A DNA stretch of 64,000 nucleotides. It comes from Nocardioides pocheonensis. GTDB taxonomy: Bacteria > Actinomycetota > Actinomycetes > Propionibacteriales > Nocardioidaceae. A program made the translations under genes and the position numbers. Numbering within the stretch: the stretch's first letter is position 1; the number at the start of each line of letters is the position of its first letter. The stretch spans positions 489,407 to 553,406 of the forward strand of contig NZ_RJSF01000040.1 in the NCBI RefSeq assembly GCF_003725535.1. Reading direction: 5' to 3'. This document shows, one piece after another, positions 43,072 to 50,783 of this stretch. The notes under the pieces are model-generated. The model searched no databases and was not told the DNA's origin. It saw only the letters and a program-made list of their open reading frames with translations.

Positions 43072-44563
43072 CGAATCGCGCGGTCCACACCCGGCCCGCT
43101 TCGGTCACCCGGGTGTGGGACGAGCCGACGATCAGCAGGCACTTCATGTCGATCGAGCCCGCGTCGAGATCGGCGAGCGTGGTCGCGACCAGCGACTCCT
43201 CGGCCCGGCCGACGTCCCTGCCGACAACCACCACGCGGTCGGCCGGCAGGATCTCGAGGAGCAGCTTCTGCGCCCGCACGACCTGTTCGGTCCGGGTGCG
43301 CGACGCCGGGTTGTAGATCGCCAGCACCAGGTCGGCCTCGGCGATCGCGCGCAGGCGCTGCTCCACCACCGGCCACGGCTTGAGCCGGTCGGACAGGCTG
43401 ACCACCGCGAAGTCACCGCCGATCGGCGCTCCCGCCCGCGCAGCGACGGCCTGGACGGCACTGACCCCGGGCAGCACCCGGACCGGCACATCGGCGTACT
43501 CGGCGGCTGCCTCGAAGACGGCGGCCGCCATGCCGAACACCCCGGCGTCACCACCCGACACGACGGCGACACGCTCGCCGGCACGGGCCAGCTCGAGGGC
43601 GTGCCGTGCTCGGTCGACCTCGACGGTGTTGCCCGAGGCGTGGCGGGTGAGGCCGGCGCGCTGGGGCACCCGGTCGACGTACGGCGCATATCCGACGACG
43701 TGGTCGACCTCTGCCAGTGCGGCCGCGACCTCGGGGGTGAGCCAACGGTCCGGGCCGGGCCCGAGCCCGACGACGAGCAGCTCGCCGGGCCGGCCGGTCG
43801 GGCGCGGCGTCGGCACCGGTGCCCGGCGGCCGGTGGGCTCGTCCTGGACCGAGTCCCCGGGCACGACGACCAGCGAGAAGTAGGGCACCGAGGTCGGGTC
43901 CACGTCAGCCACGGGCAGCCACCGCTCGGCAGGCATCGAGGCGCGCTCGACGTACATCGCGTGCTCCAGCCGACCCGCCTGGCGGAGCGCCTCGACGACC
44001 CCGGGGAAGCGGCGGCCGAGCTTCATGATGATCGCCCCGTCGGTGTCGGCCAGGCGCCGGGTCAGTTCGGGCACGGTCAGGGTGCCGGGAAGCACGGTGA
44101 GGACGTCGGTCTGCCGCACCAGGGGCGCGGCAAGGACGGCCGTCGCCGCAGCGAACGCCGGTACGCCGGGCACCACCTCGGTGGGGAACCGGTCGGAGAG
44201 TCGGTCGTGCAGGTACATGAACGATCCGTAGAACAGCGGGTCGCCCTCGGCGAGAACCACGACGTCGCGGCCCGCCTCCAGGTGCGTTGCCAGACGCGAC
44301 GCGCACTCTTCGTAGAACTCGGTGATCAGACCGGCGTACCCGCCCGGGTGGTCGGTGCTGCCCGTGGTGATCGGGTAGCGCAACTCCTCCTCGACCGCGC
44401 TGTCCGGGATCAGGGAGGCGGCGATCCGGCGGGCGTTGGACTCCTTGCCCACGCCGGCGTGGAAGGCGATCACGTCGGCCGACTCGATCAGCCGGGCCGC
44501 CTTGCGCGTGATCAGCTCCGGGTCGCCGGGGCCGAGTCCGACCCCGTAGAGGTGTCCGGTCAC
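43061..44563 (-). CDS. cobJ: Fusion of precorrin-2 C20-methyltransferase (CobI) and precorrin-3B C17-methyltransferase (CobJ)
   Basis: A 500-aa protein with two tetrapyrrole-methylase domains. Residues 1-240 are CobI (MTGHLYGVGLGPGDPELITRKAARLI, VVVLAEGDPLFYGSFMYL, VVPGVPAFAAATAVL). Residues from about 262 are CobJ (LLVVGLGPGPDRWLTPEVAAALAEVDHVVGYAPYVDRV, VAVVSGGDAGVFGMAAAVFEAA, LPGVSAVQAVAARAGAPIGGDFAVVSLSDRLKPW). The enzyme makes precorrin-3A and, after CobG action, precorrin-4. It overlaps cobH by 4 nt in the riboswitch-3 operon. CobIJ fusions are common in actinobacteria. Confidence 0.95.
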   Translation of the reverse strand: MTGHLYGVGLGPGDPELITRKAARLIESADVIAFHAGVGKESNARRIAASLIPDSAVEEELRYPITTGSTDHPGGYAGLITEFYEECASRLATHLEAGRDVVVLAEGDPLFYGSFMYLHDRLSDRFPTEVVPGVPAFAAATAVLAAPLVRQTDVLTVLPGTLTVPELTRRLADTDGAIIMKLGRRFPGVVEALRQAGRLEHAMYVERASMPAERWLPVADVDPTSVPYFSLVVVPGDSVQDEPTGRRAPVPTPRPTGRPGELLVVGLGPGPDRWLTPEVAAALAEVDHVVGYAPYVDRVPQRAGLTRHASGNTVEVDRARHALELARAGERVAVVSGGDAGVFGMAAAVFEAAAEYADVPVRVLPGVSAVQAVAARAGAPIGGDFAVVSLSDRLKPWPVVEQRLRAIAEADLVLAIYNPASRTRTEQVVRAQKLLLEILPADRVVVVGRDVGRAEESLVATTLADLDAGSIDMKCLLIVGSSHTRVTEAGRVWTARFVSP

Positions 44564-45219
44564 TCTTCCTCCTGGGCGAGGGCGTTGAGGGCCGAGGCGG
44601 TCATCGCTGAGCCGCCGCGCCGTCCACGGACGGTCAGGAACGGGATGTCCAGACCGTGGTCGTCGGCCAGCGCCGCGAGTGCCTCCTTGGACTCAGCGGC
44701 CCCGATGAAACCGACTGGACAGCCGATGATCGCCGCCGGCCGCGGGGCACCGTCGAGGAGCATCTCGAGGAGGTGGAACAACGCGGTCGGTGCGTTGCCG
44801 ATGGCGACCACGGCCCCTTCGAGCATCGGCTCCCACAGGGACACCGCGGCCGCGGAGCGGGTGGTGGCCCAGTCGCGGGCGAGCACGACGGCACGCGGGT
44901 CGCGGAGGGTGCAGACCACGTCGTTGTCCCGGGGCAGCCGGGCTCGTGTGACGCCCGAGGCGACCATGTGTGCGTCGACGAGGACAGGGGCTCCGCTCTG
45001 GAGGGCGGTGCGGGCAGCCTTGACGAGCCCGGGATGAACGACGAGGTCGCGGGCCAGGTCGATCTGCCCGGTGCCGTGCACCATGCGGACCACGACCCGT
45101 TCGGCGTCGGCGGGCAAAGAGGTGAGGTCGGTCTCGCGGCGGATGGTCGCGAACGAGTCGCGGTAGATCGCCGGACCGTCGGCCTCGTAGGGATAGCGCC
45201 GGGTCGGGGGCGCGTTCAT
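44560..45219 (-). CDS. cobH: Precorrin-8X methylmutase CobH
   Basis: A 219-aa protein. RRYPYEADGPAIYRDSFATIRRETDL, VVRMVHGTGQIDLARDLVVHPG (catalytic His in VHGTG), LVDAHMVASGVTRARLP, AAIIGCPVGFIGAAESKEAL and PFLTVRGRRGGSAMTASALNAL are all conserved. It moves the methyl group from C-11 to C-12, giving hydrogenobyrinic acid. Its ATG overlaps the cobG stop (ATGA at 45216-45219), and its stop overlaps the cobIJ start. Confidence 0.96.
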   Translation of the reverse strand: MNAPPTRRYPYEADGPAIYRDSFATIRRETDLTSLPADAERVVVRMVHGTGQIDLARDLVVHPGLVKAARTALQSGAPVLVDAHMVASGVTRARLPRDNDVVCTLRDPRAVVLARDWATTRSAAAVSLWEPMLEGAVVAIGNAPTALFHLLEMLLDGAPRPAAIIGCPVGFIGAAESKEALAALADDHGLDIPFLTVRGRRGGSAMTASALNALAQEEE

Positions 45220-46067
45220 GTCGGCACCACGACTCCGCGCCAGGGCGTGATCACGAGCTCGGTCTCGCTACCGGCGAGCTCGGTGACGAGGGCTGGTGTG
45301 AGCACTCCCTCGGGTACGGCGACGTGCTCGGCGCCAGGATGGGATCCGAAGCCCAGCGGCGGCCCCGGCTCAGGCAGGCGCGGGTCGGGTGCGACCTGCC
45401 GACCCAGGGGAGTGGCCAGCTCGGCCACGTGCCACGGTGCTCCCGCGCCGGTTCCCCGCGCGGCGAGGAACTCACGGGCGAGGGACGCGAGCGCCTGGGA
45501 CGAATCGTCCAGCGAGACCACCGGTCCGAAGGCCGCACCGATTCTGAGCTGCGCAGACCGTCCGTCGAGCGCGACCAGGCCGAGATCCTGCTCACGGGTC
45601 AGGAGGTCGCCGCGGCCGTCGTCGAGAGCGAACAGGAACCGGCCGGGCAGGTCCCCGAGACCGGGGTCGGCCAGGAGTGCGGCGTCCAGGGACGCGGCCA
45701 CCAGCCGCAGGTCGGCACGCCCGCCCGCGATCCCGGTCAGCGGCGACACCAGCACGTTGCGCGCGAGGTCGTGAGGACGCGAGGGCAGCAGCCCGGTGTT
45801 CTCGATCGCAGCCACGACCGTCGTCGACAGGGAGCCGCTGTCGAGCGGAAGGGCGCGCAGCTGCAGGTTGGCCCGCGCGGTCAGGTGCAGGTCCCCGTCG
45901 CCGTACTCCTCAGCCACCCCGCTCAGTGCGACGAGCGAGGTCGACGAGATCCGTCCACCGACGAGACGCACCCGGACCAGGCCGCCGTCCGCGGCCGGCC
46001 ACGGGCGGAGGACGCCGGGGCAGCGGTCGCGTCGGGTCCGCGTCGGGCGGGTGCGGAGAGGAGCCAC
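45216..46067 (-). CDS. cobG: Precorrin-3B synthase-like CobG, short form lacking Fe-S cysteines
   Basis: A 283-aa protein. The start RRDRCPGVLRPWPAADGGLVRVRLVGGRIS, then LHLTARANLQLRALP, ARNVLVSPLTGIAGGRADLR and DLPGRFLFALDDGRGDLLTREQDLGLVAL are the ferredoxin-like sulfite/nitrite-reductase half of CobG. It ends at ELVITPWRGVVVPT, the point where longer actinobacterial CobG proteins continue into the region with the 4Fe-4S cysteines. The protein holds a single Cys (residue 16). CobG hydroxylates precorrin-3A with O2 using an Fe-S centre, so activity of this form is doubtful or unusual. The stop is embedded in the cobH start. It is preceded by riboswitch 3. Confidence 0.82.
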   Translation of the reverse strand: MAPLRTRPTRTRRDRCPGVLRPWPAADGGLVRVRLVGGRISSTSLVALSGVAEEYGDGDLHLTARANLQLRALPLDSGSLSTTVVAAIENTGLLPSRPHDLARNVLVSPLTGIAGGRADLRLVAASLDAALLADPGLGDLPGRFLFALDDGRGDLLTREQDLGLVALDGRSAQLRIGAAFGPVVSLDDSSQALASLAREFLAARGTGAGAPWHVAELATPLGRQVAPDPRLPEPGPPLGFGSHPGAEHVAVPEGVLTPALVTELAGSETELVITPWRGVVVPT

Positions 46068-46137
46068 GCGAGGTTCCTTCGAGGTCTGGGGCTCGTGCGC
46101 GAAGCCCGCGGGTGACCCGACGGCGGTTGCCGCAAGG

Positions 46138-46222
46138 GCCAGCAGGTCTTCGGACTCGGGACAGGTCCCATACCGCTGCGCGTCAGTCCCGGACTCTCAC
46201 CGGGTTCCCACTGCTGGCGTGC
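46138..46222 (-). promoter_or_regulatory. Cobalamin riboswitch controlling cobG-cobH-cobIJ
   Basis: On the minus strand GGGAACCCGGTGAGAGTCCGG is followed by GCGCAGCGGTATGGG and then AGTCCGAAGACCTG at 46156-46143. This is the ordered core of a B12 riboswitch. A -10-like TAGCCT on the minus strand (46230-46225) would start the leader. CobG begins at 46067. Confidence 0.9.
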
Positions 46223-46265
46223 GCAGGCTACCAAGCCGGCGCGGACGACGAACGTCGAGGACTCC

Positions 46266-46271
46266 TACACT
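46266..46271 (+). promoter_or_regulatory. Putative -10 box for bluB-cobT
   Basis: TACACT at 46266-46271 stands eight bases before ATG 46280, with no ribosome-binding site between. This implies a leaderless or nearly leaderless transcript without the riboswitch that serves the divergent cobG operon. Confidence 0.45.
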
Positions 46272-46279
46272 CCGGGCTC

Positions 46280-47968
46280 ATGACCTGGAACCGGCCTGTC
46301 CCGCTGATCGGCGATCGGACGTCGGCGGCCGAGCGCGCTGCCGAGGTCCGGGCGTGGGCGTTCCCCGAGGCCGAGCGGCAGGCGTTCTACGACGTGCTCC
46401 GGGAGCGGCGCGACATCCGCCGCTACCGGCCGGACGCGGTGCCGGACGACGTCCTCGACCGGGTGCTCACCGCGGCCCACGTCGCTCCGTCGGTGGGCCA
46501 CAGCCAGCCGTGGCGATTCATCGTCGTCGCCGATCCCGGCACCCGCGAGCGCGCCGCCCGGATGGCCGACGAGCAGCGCCTCCGCCAGGCGGCCCAGCTC
46601 GAGCCGGACGCGGCCCGGCGGCTGCTCGACCTCCAGCTGGAGGGCATCCGGGAGGCACCGCTGGGGATCGTCGTGACCTGCGACCGACGTACCTCCGCGG
46701 AGGGAGTGCTCGGGCGGGCGACGTTCCCCGACGCGGACCTGTGGTCGTGTGCCTGCGCGATCGAGAACCTCTGGCTGGCCGCCCGCGCCGAGGGACTCGG
46801 CGTCGGCTGGGTGACCTTGTTCGACCCGCTCGAGCTCGAGGCGCTCGTCGGTGTCCCCGACGGCGTGGTCACGCTCGGCTGGCTCTGCCTCGGCTGGCCC
46901 GACGAGCGGCCGCCCGAGCCTGGCCTGGAACGGGCCGGCTGGTCCCGTCGCCAGCCGGTGGGCGAGGTCGTGCTCCGAGAGCGGTGGAGCGAGGACACCG
47001 CGGCCCCGGTCTCGCACCTGCGCGCGCCCGACAGCCGGGAGGTCGTCGGCGCCCGCGACCGGGCCGATGCGCTGCTCACCACACCGGGGTCGCTCGGCAT
47101 CCTCGACCGGTACGTCGACCGGGTCGAGGCCGCGGCGGCGGCTCGTTCGGACCGCGCTCTCGCCGGGACACTGCTGCTCGTCGCCGGGCGGCATCCGGTC
47201 GTGGCTCACGGCGTCTCCGCCTACGGACCCAGCGTCACCGACGACGTGCTCGCCGCCTCCGACGTCGGCCAGTCCGCGGGCGCCGCTGCCGCGCGTGCGG
47301 CCGGCCTGACGTTCGCGGCTGTCGACGCGGGCTCCGCCACCGGTGACCTGGCGCACACCGACCCCCTCCCTGCCGAGGAGGTCGCCAGGCTGCTGGCGTG
47401 GGGCCGCGCACTCGGTGCCGAGGCAGCGGCCGAGCACGTACTGCTGGCACTCGGCGAGGTCGGCATCGGCAACACCACGGTCGCTGCGGCCCTTGCAGCG
47501 GGGCTTCTCGGGCTGTCGCCCGACGAAGCGGTCGGCCTCGGCGCCGGCGCCGACACGGCCATGGTGCAACGCAAGACCGCGGTGGTCGCGCAGGCGCTCG
47601 CCCGTGTCGGCTCGGGACCACTCACCCCCGAGCAGGCGCTCGCGGCCCTGGGCGGTCCGGAGTTCTGCGTGCTGGCGGGAGCCGTGCTGGGCGCTGCGGA
47701 GGCGCGAGCGGTCACCGTCCTCGACGGCCTGGCCACCTCCGTCGCCGGCCTCGTCGCGGTCCGGCTGGAGCCAGGTGCGGCGGCCTACCTCGTCGGTGGC
47801 CAGCGCAGCCGGGAGCGCGCGCACGAACGCGTGCTCGAGCACCTCGGCCTCGAGCCGCTGCTCGACGTGCGACTGCGCGCTGGGGAAGGCGTCGGCGCAG
47901 CCTTGGCCTCGGGCTTGTTGCTCAGCGCCCTGCAGGTACGCCGCACCATCGGTCGCACGTCTCCGTGA
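46280..47968 (+). CDS. Fusion of DMB synthase (BluB) and nicotinate-nucleotide:DMB phosphoribosyltransferase (CobT)
   Basis: A 562-aa protein. Residues 1-215 are BluB, a flavin-destroying nitroreductase-fold enzyme that makes 5,6-dimethylbenzimidazole from FMNH2 and O2: FYDVLRERRDIRRYRPDAVPDDVLDRVLTAAHVAPSVGHSQPWRFI, LWSCACAIENLWLAARAEGLGVGWVTLFD. Residues from about 260 are CobT (GTLLLVAGRHPVVAHGVSAYGPSVTDDVL, ALGEVGIGNTTVAAALAAGLLGL with catalytic Glu expected near the C-terminus, GGPEFCVLAGAVLGAA), which activates DMB to alpha-ribazole phosphate. Fusing both puts lower-ligand synthesis and activation in one chain. The start is supported by the -10 box spacing. Confidence 0.93.
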   Translation: MTWNRPVPLIGDRTSAAERAAEVRAWAFPEAERQAFYDVLRERRDIRRYRPDAVPDDVLDRVLTAAHVAPSVGHSQPWRFIVVADPGTRERAARMADEQRLRQAAQLEPDAARRLLDLQLEGIREAPLGIVVTCDRRTSAEGVLGRATFPDADLWSCACAIENLWLAARAEGLGVGWVTLFDPLELEALVGVPDGVVTLGWLCLGWPDERPPEPGLERAGWSRRQPVGEVVLRERWSEDTAAPVSHLRAPDSREVVGARDRADALLTTPGSLGILDRYVDRVEAAAAARSDRALAGTLLLVAGRHPVVAHGVSAYGPSVTDDVLAASDVGQSAGAAAARAAGLTFAAVDAGSATGDLAHTDPLPAEEVARLLAWGRALGAEAAAEHVLLALGEVGIGNTTVAAALAAGLLGLSPDEAVGLGAGADTAMVQRKTAVVAQALARVGSGPLTPEQALAALGGPEFCVLAGAVLGAAEARAVTVLDGLATSVAGLVAVRLEPGAAAYLVGGQRSRERAHERVLEHLGLEPLLDVRLRAGEGVGAALASGLLLSALQVRRTIGRTSP

Positions 47969-48586
47969 CGGTACCGAGGGCGGGCTGCTGCTCGTCCGGC
48001 ACGGCGAGTCCACCTGGAACCGCTCCCGCCGGGTCCAGGGCCAGACCGCCCACCCGCGCCTGACCCGGCGCGGCCGTGCCCAGGCCCGGGCGCTGGCCGC
48101 CACCCTCGGGCCGCTCGAGGTGACCCGGATCCTGACCTCGGACTGCGGCGCGCGACCCAGACGGCGGCCGTCCTCGGCATCACCGTGGGGATCACCCCGG
48201 AGCCGACGCCGCTGCTCCGCGAGCGCCACTGGGACGCGTGGCAGGGCCGCTCCCGATGTGCCGCCGAAGCACAGGCGCACACCCTCGCGCCCCACGAACG
48301 CCTCGCCGGCGGTGAGTCGGTCTGCGACGTGCGCGAGCGGGTGGAAGGCCTGCCGCGGCAGCTCGGCGATCAGATCGGGGTCGTCGTACTCGTCACGCAC
48401 GGCGACGTGATCGCGAGCCTGCTCGGCACCGAGGTTCCGTCGAACGCCTCGGTCCATCGCCTGTCTCTCGCACCCTGGGACACTCCGGCCCCTGCCGCCA
48501 CCCTGGTGCCGGAATGTGCAAGGGTGTGCCCACGTCGTAGTGCACGGGAAGCCGGTGAAATTCCGGCGTGGTCCTCGCCACTGTGA
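47965..48586 (+). pseudogene. Frameshifted histidine-phosphatase gene (alpha-ribazole phosphatase-like)
   Basis: The catalytic start LLLVRHGESTWNRSRRVQGQTAHPRLTRRGRAQARALA is in frame 3 of the window, up to ...VTRILTSDCG near 48148. The continuation ATQTAAVLGITVGITPEPTPLLRERHWDAWQGRS...GVVVLVTHGDVIASLLG is in another frame, which ends at 48586. The only proper start, GTG 47965 overlapping the bluB-cobT stop as GTGA, is in the third frame. At least two indels are therefore needed for a complete protein. Context suggests alpha-ribazole-5'-phosphate phosphatase. Its 3' end runs into the next riboswitch (the TGA lies in the GCCACTGTGA box). Confidence 0.72.
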
Positions 48587-48690
48587 CCGGGGAGCCCCCT
48601 CCCACCCATGTCACTGGCACCGCAAGGTGCCGGGAAGACGGGAGACGGGTGTCGATCCGGAAGCCAGGAGACCGGCTATGACGCGATCTG
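48505..48690 (+). promoter_or_regulatory. Cobalamin riboswitch controlling cbtB-cbtA
   Basis: CGGGAAGCCGGTGAAATTCC is followed by the B12 box GCCACTGTGA at 48577-48586, then an expansion hairpin (GGCACCGCAAGGTGCC). The closing GCCAGGAGACCGGC is at 48664-48677. The cbtB ATG is at 48721. This places cobalt uptake under B12 feedback. Confidence 0.92.
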
Positions 48691-48720
48691 TCCACGAGGC
48701 ATGGAAGGAAGGGTCATCTC

Positions 48721-48921
48721 ATGGCCGACATCTCCCCGGCATCCGCCACCACCCCCGTCACGCACGTGCCCGCCTGGGCCTGGGCACTCGCCGCCGTCGC
48801 GGTGTTCGTGCTGTACCTGCTCACCCAGGAGAACGGCGCACTGCTCAGCGCCGACAAGGCGATGTACCTGCACGAGCTCACCCACGACGCCCGTCACGCG
48901 CTCGGCGTGCCCTGCCACTGA
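48721..48921 (+). CDS. cbtB: Cobalt transporter subunit CbtB
   Basis: A 66-aa protein with one transmembrane helix (WAWALAAVAVFVLYLLTQENG) and a C-terminal His-rich motif (YLHELTHDARHALGVPCH), the proposed metal-binding site of CbtB. It works with CbtA as a small cobalt importer regulated by B12. AAGGAAGG precedes ATG 48721. The stop is 4 nt before cbtA. Confidence 0.93.
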   Translation: MADISPASATTPVTHVPAWAWALAAVAVFVLYLLTQENGALLSADKAMYLHELTHDARHALGVPCH

Positions 48922-48925
48922 GCCG

Positions 48926-49660
48926 ATGACCTTCCCCGCCTTCTTGAGGCGAGGGGCCGCTGCCGGGGCTGCCGGGGGATTCTCCGCTGCCCTGGTGGAG
49001 TGGCTCGTCGTCGAACCTGTCATCCGCCGCGCCCTGCTCGTCGAGGACGCCCGCGCCGCCCGCCACCACGAGCATGAGGTGCCGTTGGTGACGCGCACTG
49101 CCCAGTTCGGGGCCGGCGGCGTCACCGCGATCGTCGTCGGCGTGATCTTCGGCGTCGTGTTCACCGTGGTCTTCGTCCGGTTGCGCGATCGCATCCCCGG
49201 TACGACGGACCTCGGCCGTGCGCTGGTCCTCGCGGTCACCGGCTTCGCCGTGCTCACGCTCCTGCCCGCCCTGCACATCCCGGCCAACCCGCCGGGCGTA
49301 GGGGACCACGAGACCGTCAACGAGCGCACGCTGATCTACGTGCTGACGCTGCTGGTCGGCCTGCTCGGCGTCGGGGCAGTGAGTGCGGTCGACCGTCGTC
49401 TGCGCCGACGGGCCACCGACCCGGTGCGCCAGGCGCTCGACATCGTCGTCGGAGTCATCTGGGCTGGTGGCGCCCTGTTGCTGCTCCCAGACTCACCCGA
49501 CGCTGTGCCCGCCGACGTACCGGCCGGGCTGCTCTGGGACTTCCGGCTGGCCTCGCTCGCCCAGCTCTCGATGATGTGGCTCGTCGTCGGCGTGGTCTTC
49601 GGACTCCTCGTGGACGCCCGCACCCTGCGGCCTCAGCGAGTTCCGCAGCTGACCGCGTGA
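48926..49660 (+). CDS. cbtA: Cobalt transporter subunit CbtA
   Basis: A 244-aa integral membrane protein with about five to six helices: FLRRGAAAGAAGGFSAALVEWLVVEPVIRRAL, VTAIVVGVIFGVVFTVVFV, LVLAVTGFAVLTLLPALHIPANPPGVGD and LLVGLLGVGAVSAV. Conserved features are the early Glu-rich helix and the PALHIPANPPGVG loop. It pairs with CbtB. It is co-transcribed under riboswitch 4; its stop overlaps the [2Fe-2S] protein start as GTGA. Confidence 0.92.
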   Translation: MTFPAFLRRGAAAGAAGGFSAALVEWLVVEPVIRRALLVEDARAARHHEHEVPLVTRTAQFGAGGVTAIVVGVIFGVVFTVVFVRLRDRIPGTTDLGRALVLAVTGFAVLTLLPALHIPANPPGVGDHETVNERTLIYVLTLLVGLLGVGAVSAVDRRLRRRATDPVRQALDIVVGVIWAGGALLLLPDSPDAVPADVPAGLLWDFRLASLAQLSMMWLVVGVVFGLLVDARTLRPQRVPQLTA

Positions 49661-50058
49661 CGGTGCGGATCCGGGTGTGTCACGACTGCTGTTGTGGCAC
49701 ACCCGAGAAGCATCCCGATGTCGACCACGATGCTCTGCTGAACGACCTCGTCGAAGGAACCCGCGGTCTGGCCGAGGTGAGCGTGACCAGCTGCCTGCTT
49801 GCCTGCGACCGCTCCAACGTCGTCGTGGTCTCACCAGGGCCGTACTGGTTCGGGCGAGTCGTGACGCGCCAAACGATCGCCGAGCTCGTGGCATGGGTCG
49901 GCGCGGGCGGGCCGAAGGCCCCACTCCCTGACGCGCTTCAACAGCACAGGTTCCAGCCGAGGCCGGTCGACGCGACGGTGGCCGGCCTCGGCGCAGCACC
50001 GGGAGGCCGAAACGGTAGGTGGGCCTCCTGCTCTGAGGCGAACGCAGCCGGCGCGTAG
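49657..50058 (+). CDS. (2Fe-2S) ferredoxin-domain protein of cobalamin loci
   Basis: A 133-aa cytoplasmic protein. VRIRVCHDCCCGTPEKHPDVDHDALLNDLVEG...VSVTSCLLACDRSNVVVVSPGPYWFGRVV shows the thioredoxin-like [2Fe-2S] pattern, with ligands likely in CHDCCC and SCLLAC. Proteins of this kind often sit after cbtAB in actinobacteria and may take part in redox steps of corrin synthesis; the exact role is unknown. GTG 49657 overlaps the cbtA stop. The final 35 residues are probably disordered. It is the last B12-associated gene; 263 nt of DNA without a supported gene follow before the repeat. Confidence 0.8.
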   Translation: MTVRIRVCHDCCCGTPEKHPDVDHDALLNDLVEGTRGLAEVSVTSCLLACDRSNVVVVSPGPYWFGRVVTRQTIAELVAWVGAGGPKAPLPDALQQHRFQPRPVDATVAGLGAAPGGRNGRWASCSEANAAGA

Positions 50059-50596
50059 GTCGGAGCGAGCTGTCGTCGCGAGGGCGACGCCTCAGCCATT
50101 TACGGGCGCGCGCCACAAGGTCTCCGGTCGCGGATCGACTCCCGCCCGTGGGCGACTCGCCTCGAGCACGGGACACACAGGTATTCGCCGTCCGAAGGAC
50201 GCGATCTCCCAAGCCATCTCGATGGTGTGCCGTCGTGCCGCCGAGGCGCGCTTTCCCAGACCGGATCCTGGCTCGTGACGAGTTCCTCCACTTCGTCAAG
50301 CCGCCAGCTCCGCCAGCTCCGCCGGCTCCGCCGGCGGAGCGGCTGCGGGCGGCGCTGGCGCGCCGTCCTCGCCGCATCGGAAGGAGACGTGGGCATGAGC
50401 GAGCCCGTCCCCGACGACCCGATTGTCCGGCCGCCGACCGACGCGTCAAGGCCGCATTCGCGTCGCTACGCGATCGAGCAAGCTCGAGCCTTGACCCGTC
50501 GACCGGCGCCCTGGTCGAGCTGGCTGTCGGGGACGGGGGAGAGGTGGGAGGAGTCCGCAATCAGTCCGCACGCGGACTGAGAACCACTCGAAAACG

Positions 50597-50656
50597 ACGA
50601 CCCCCACCAGACGGAATGCCCTTGTTTCTAGGCGGATTCCGTCTGGTGGGGGTCGT
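50597..50656. other. Perfect 21-bp-stem hairpin
   Basis: 50597-50617 and 50636-50656 are exact reverse complements with an 18-nt loop (CCTTGTTTCTAGG within it). In copy B only 8 bp of this stem survive. It may be the terminator of the lost integrase or a structural part of the attachment site. Confidence 0.8.
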
Positions 50657-50682
50657 CTCCGTCCGCTCGGATCGGCCTCATG

Positions 50683-50721
50683 ATCCTTGGGTCGGGGGCT
50701 CGAGCACCACCCGCCCTACCA
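50683..50721 (+). repeat. Attachment-site core, copy C (degraded)
   Basis: 39 bases aligned with the tRNA 3' half with three substitutions (GTGGGTT to GGGGGCT, and one C to A in the T stem). The changes break T-stem pairing, so it is not functional as a tRNA part. It marks the right end of island 2. Confidence 0.82.
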
Positions 50722-50783
50722 GCGCAGGTGGATCATCACCTCGAGAAGGTGGAGACTCAGCCCACCGACACGAAGGACGCACG

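Larger units (their letters stand above)
50322..50721 (+). repeat. Island-end repeat, copy C (400 bp, ends in degraded tRNA fragment)
   Basis: It matches 14070-14405 throughout, with a 65-nt stretch absent from copy B. That stretch is bounded by near-identical 10-mers (CGACCGACGC and CGACCGGCGC), so copy B probably lost it by recombination between them. It contains the small hairpin TCGAGC-AA-GCTCGA. The 16-bp palindrome is at 50325-50340, the double AGTCCGCA motif at 50551-50574 and a 21-bp-stem hairpin at 50597-50656. The whole gap 50059-50783 has no other supported gene. Confidence 0.85.

Noticed and set aside
50148-50580. Protein reading of the repeat (MSEPVPDDP... and LVELAVGDGGEVGG...) as a surviving excisionase or integrase
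   Set aside because: The ribosome-binding site and start are good, but the frames differ between the two repeat copies and no recombinase catalytic residues are present; kept only as a repeat.
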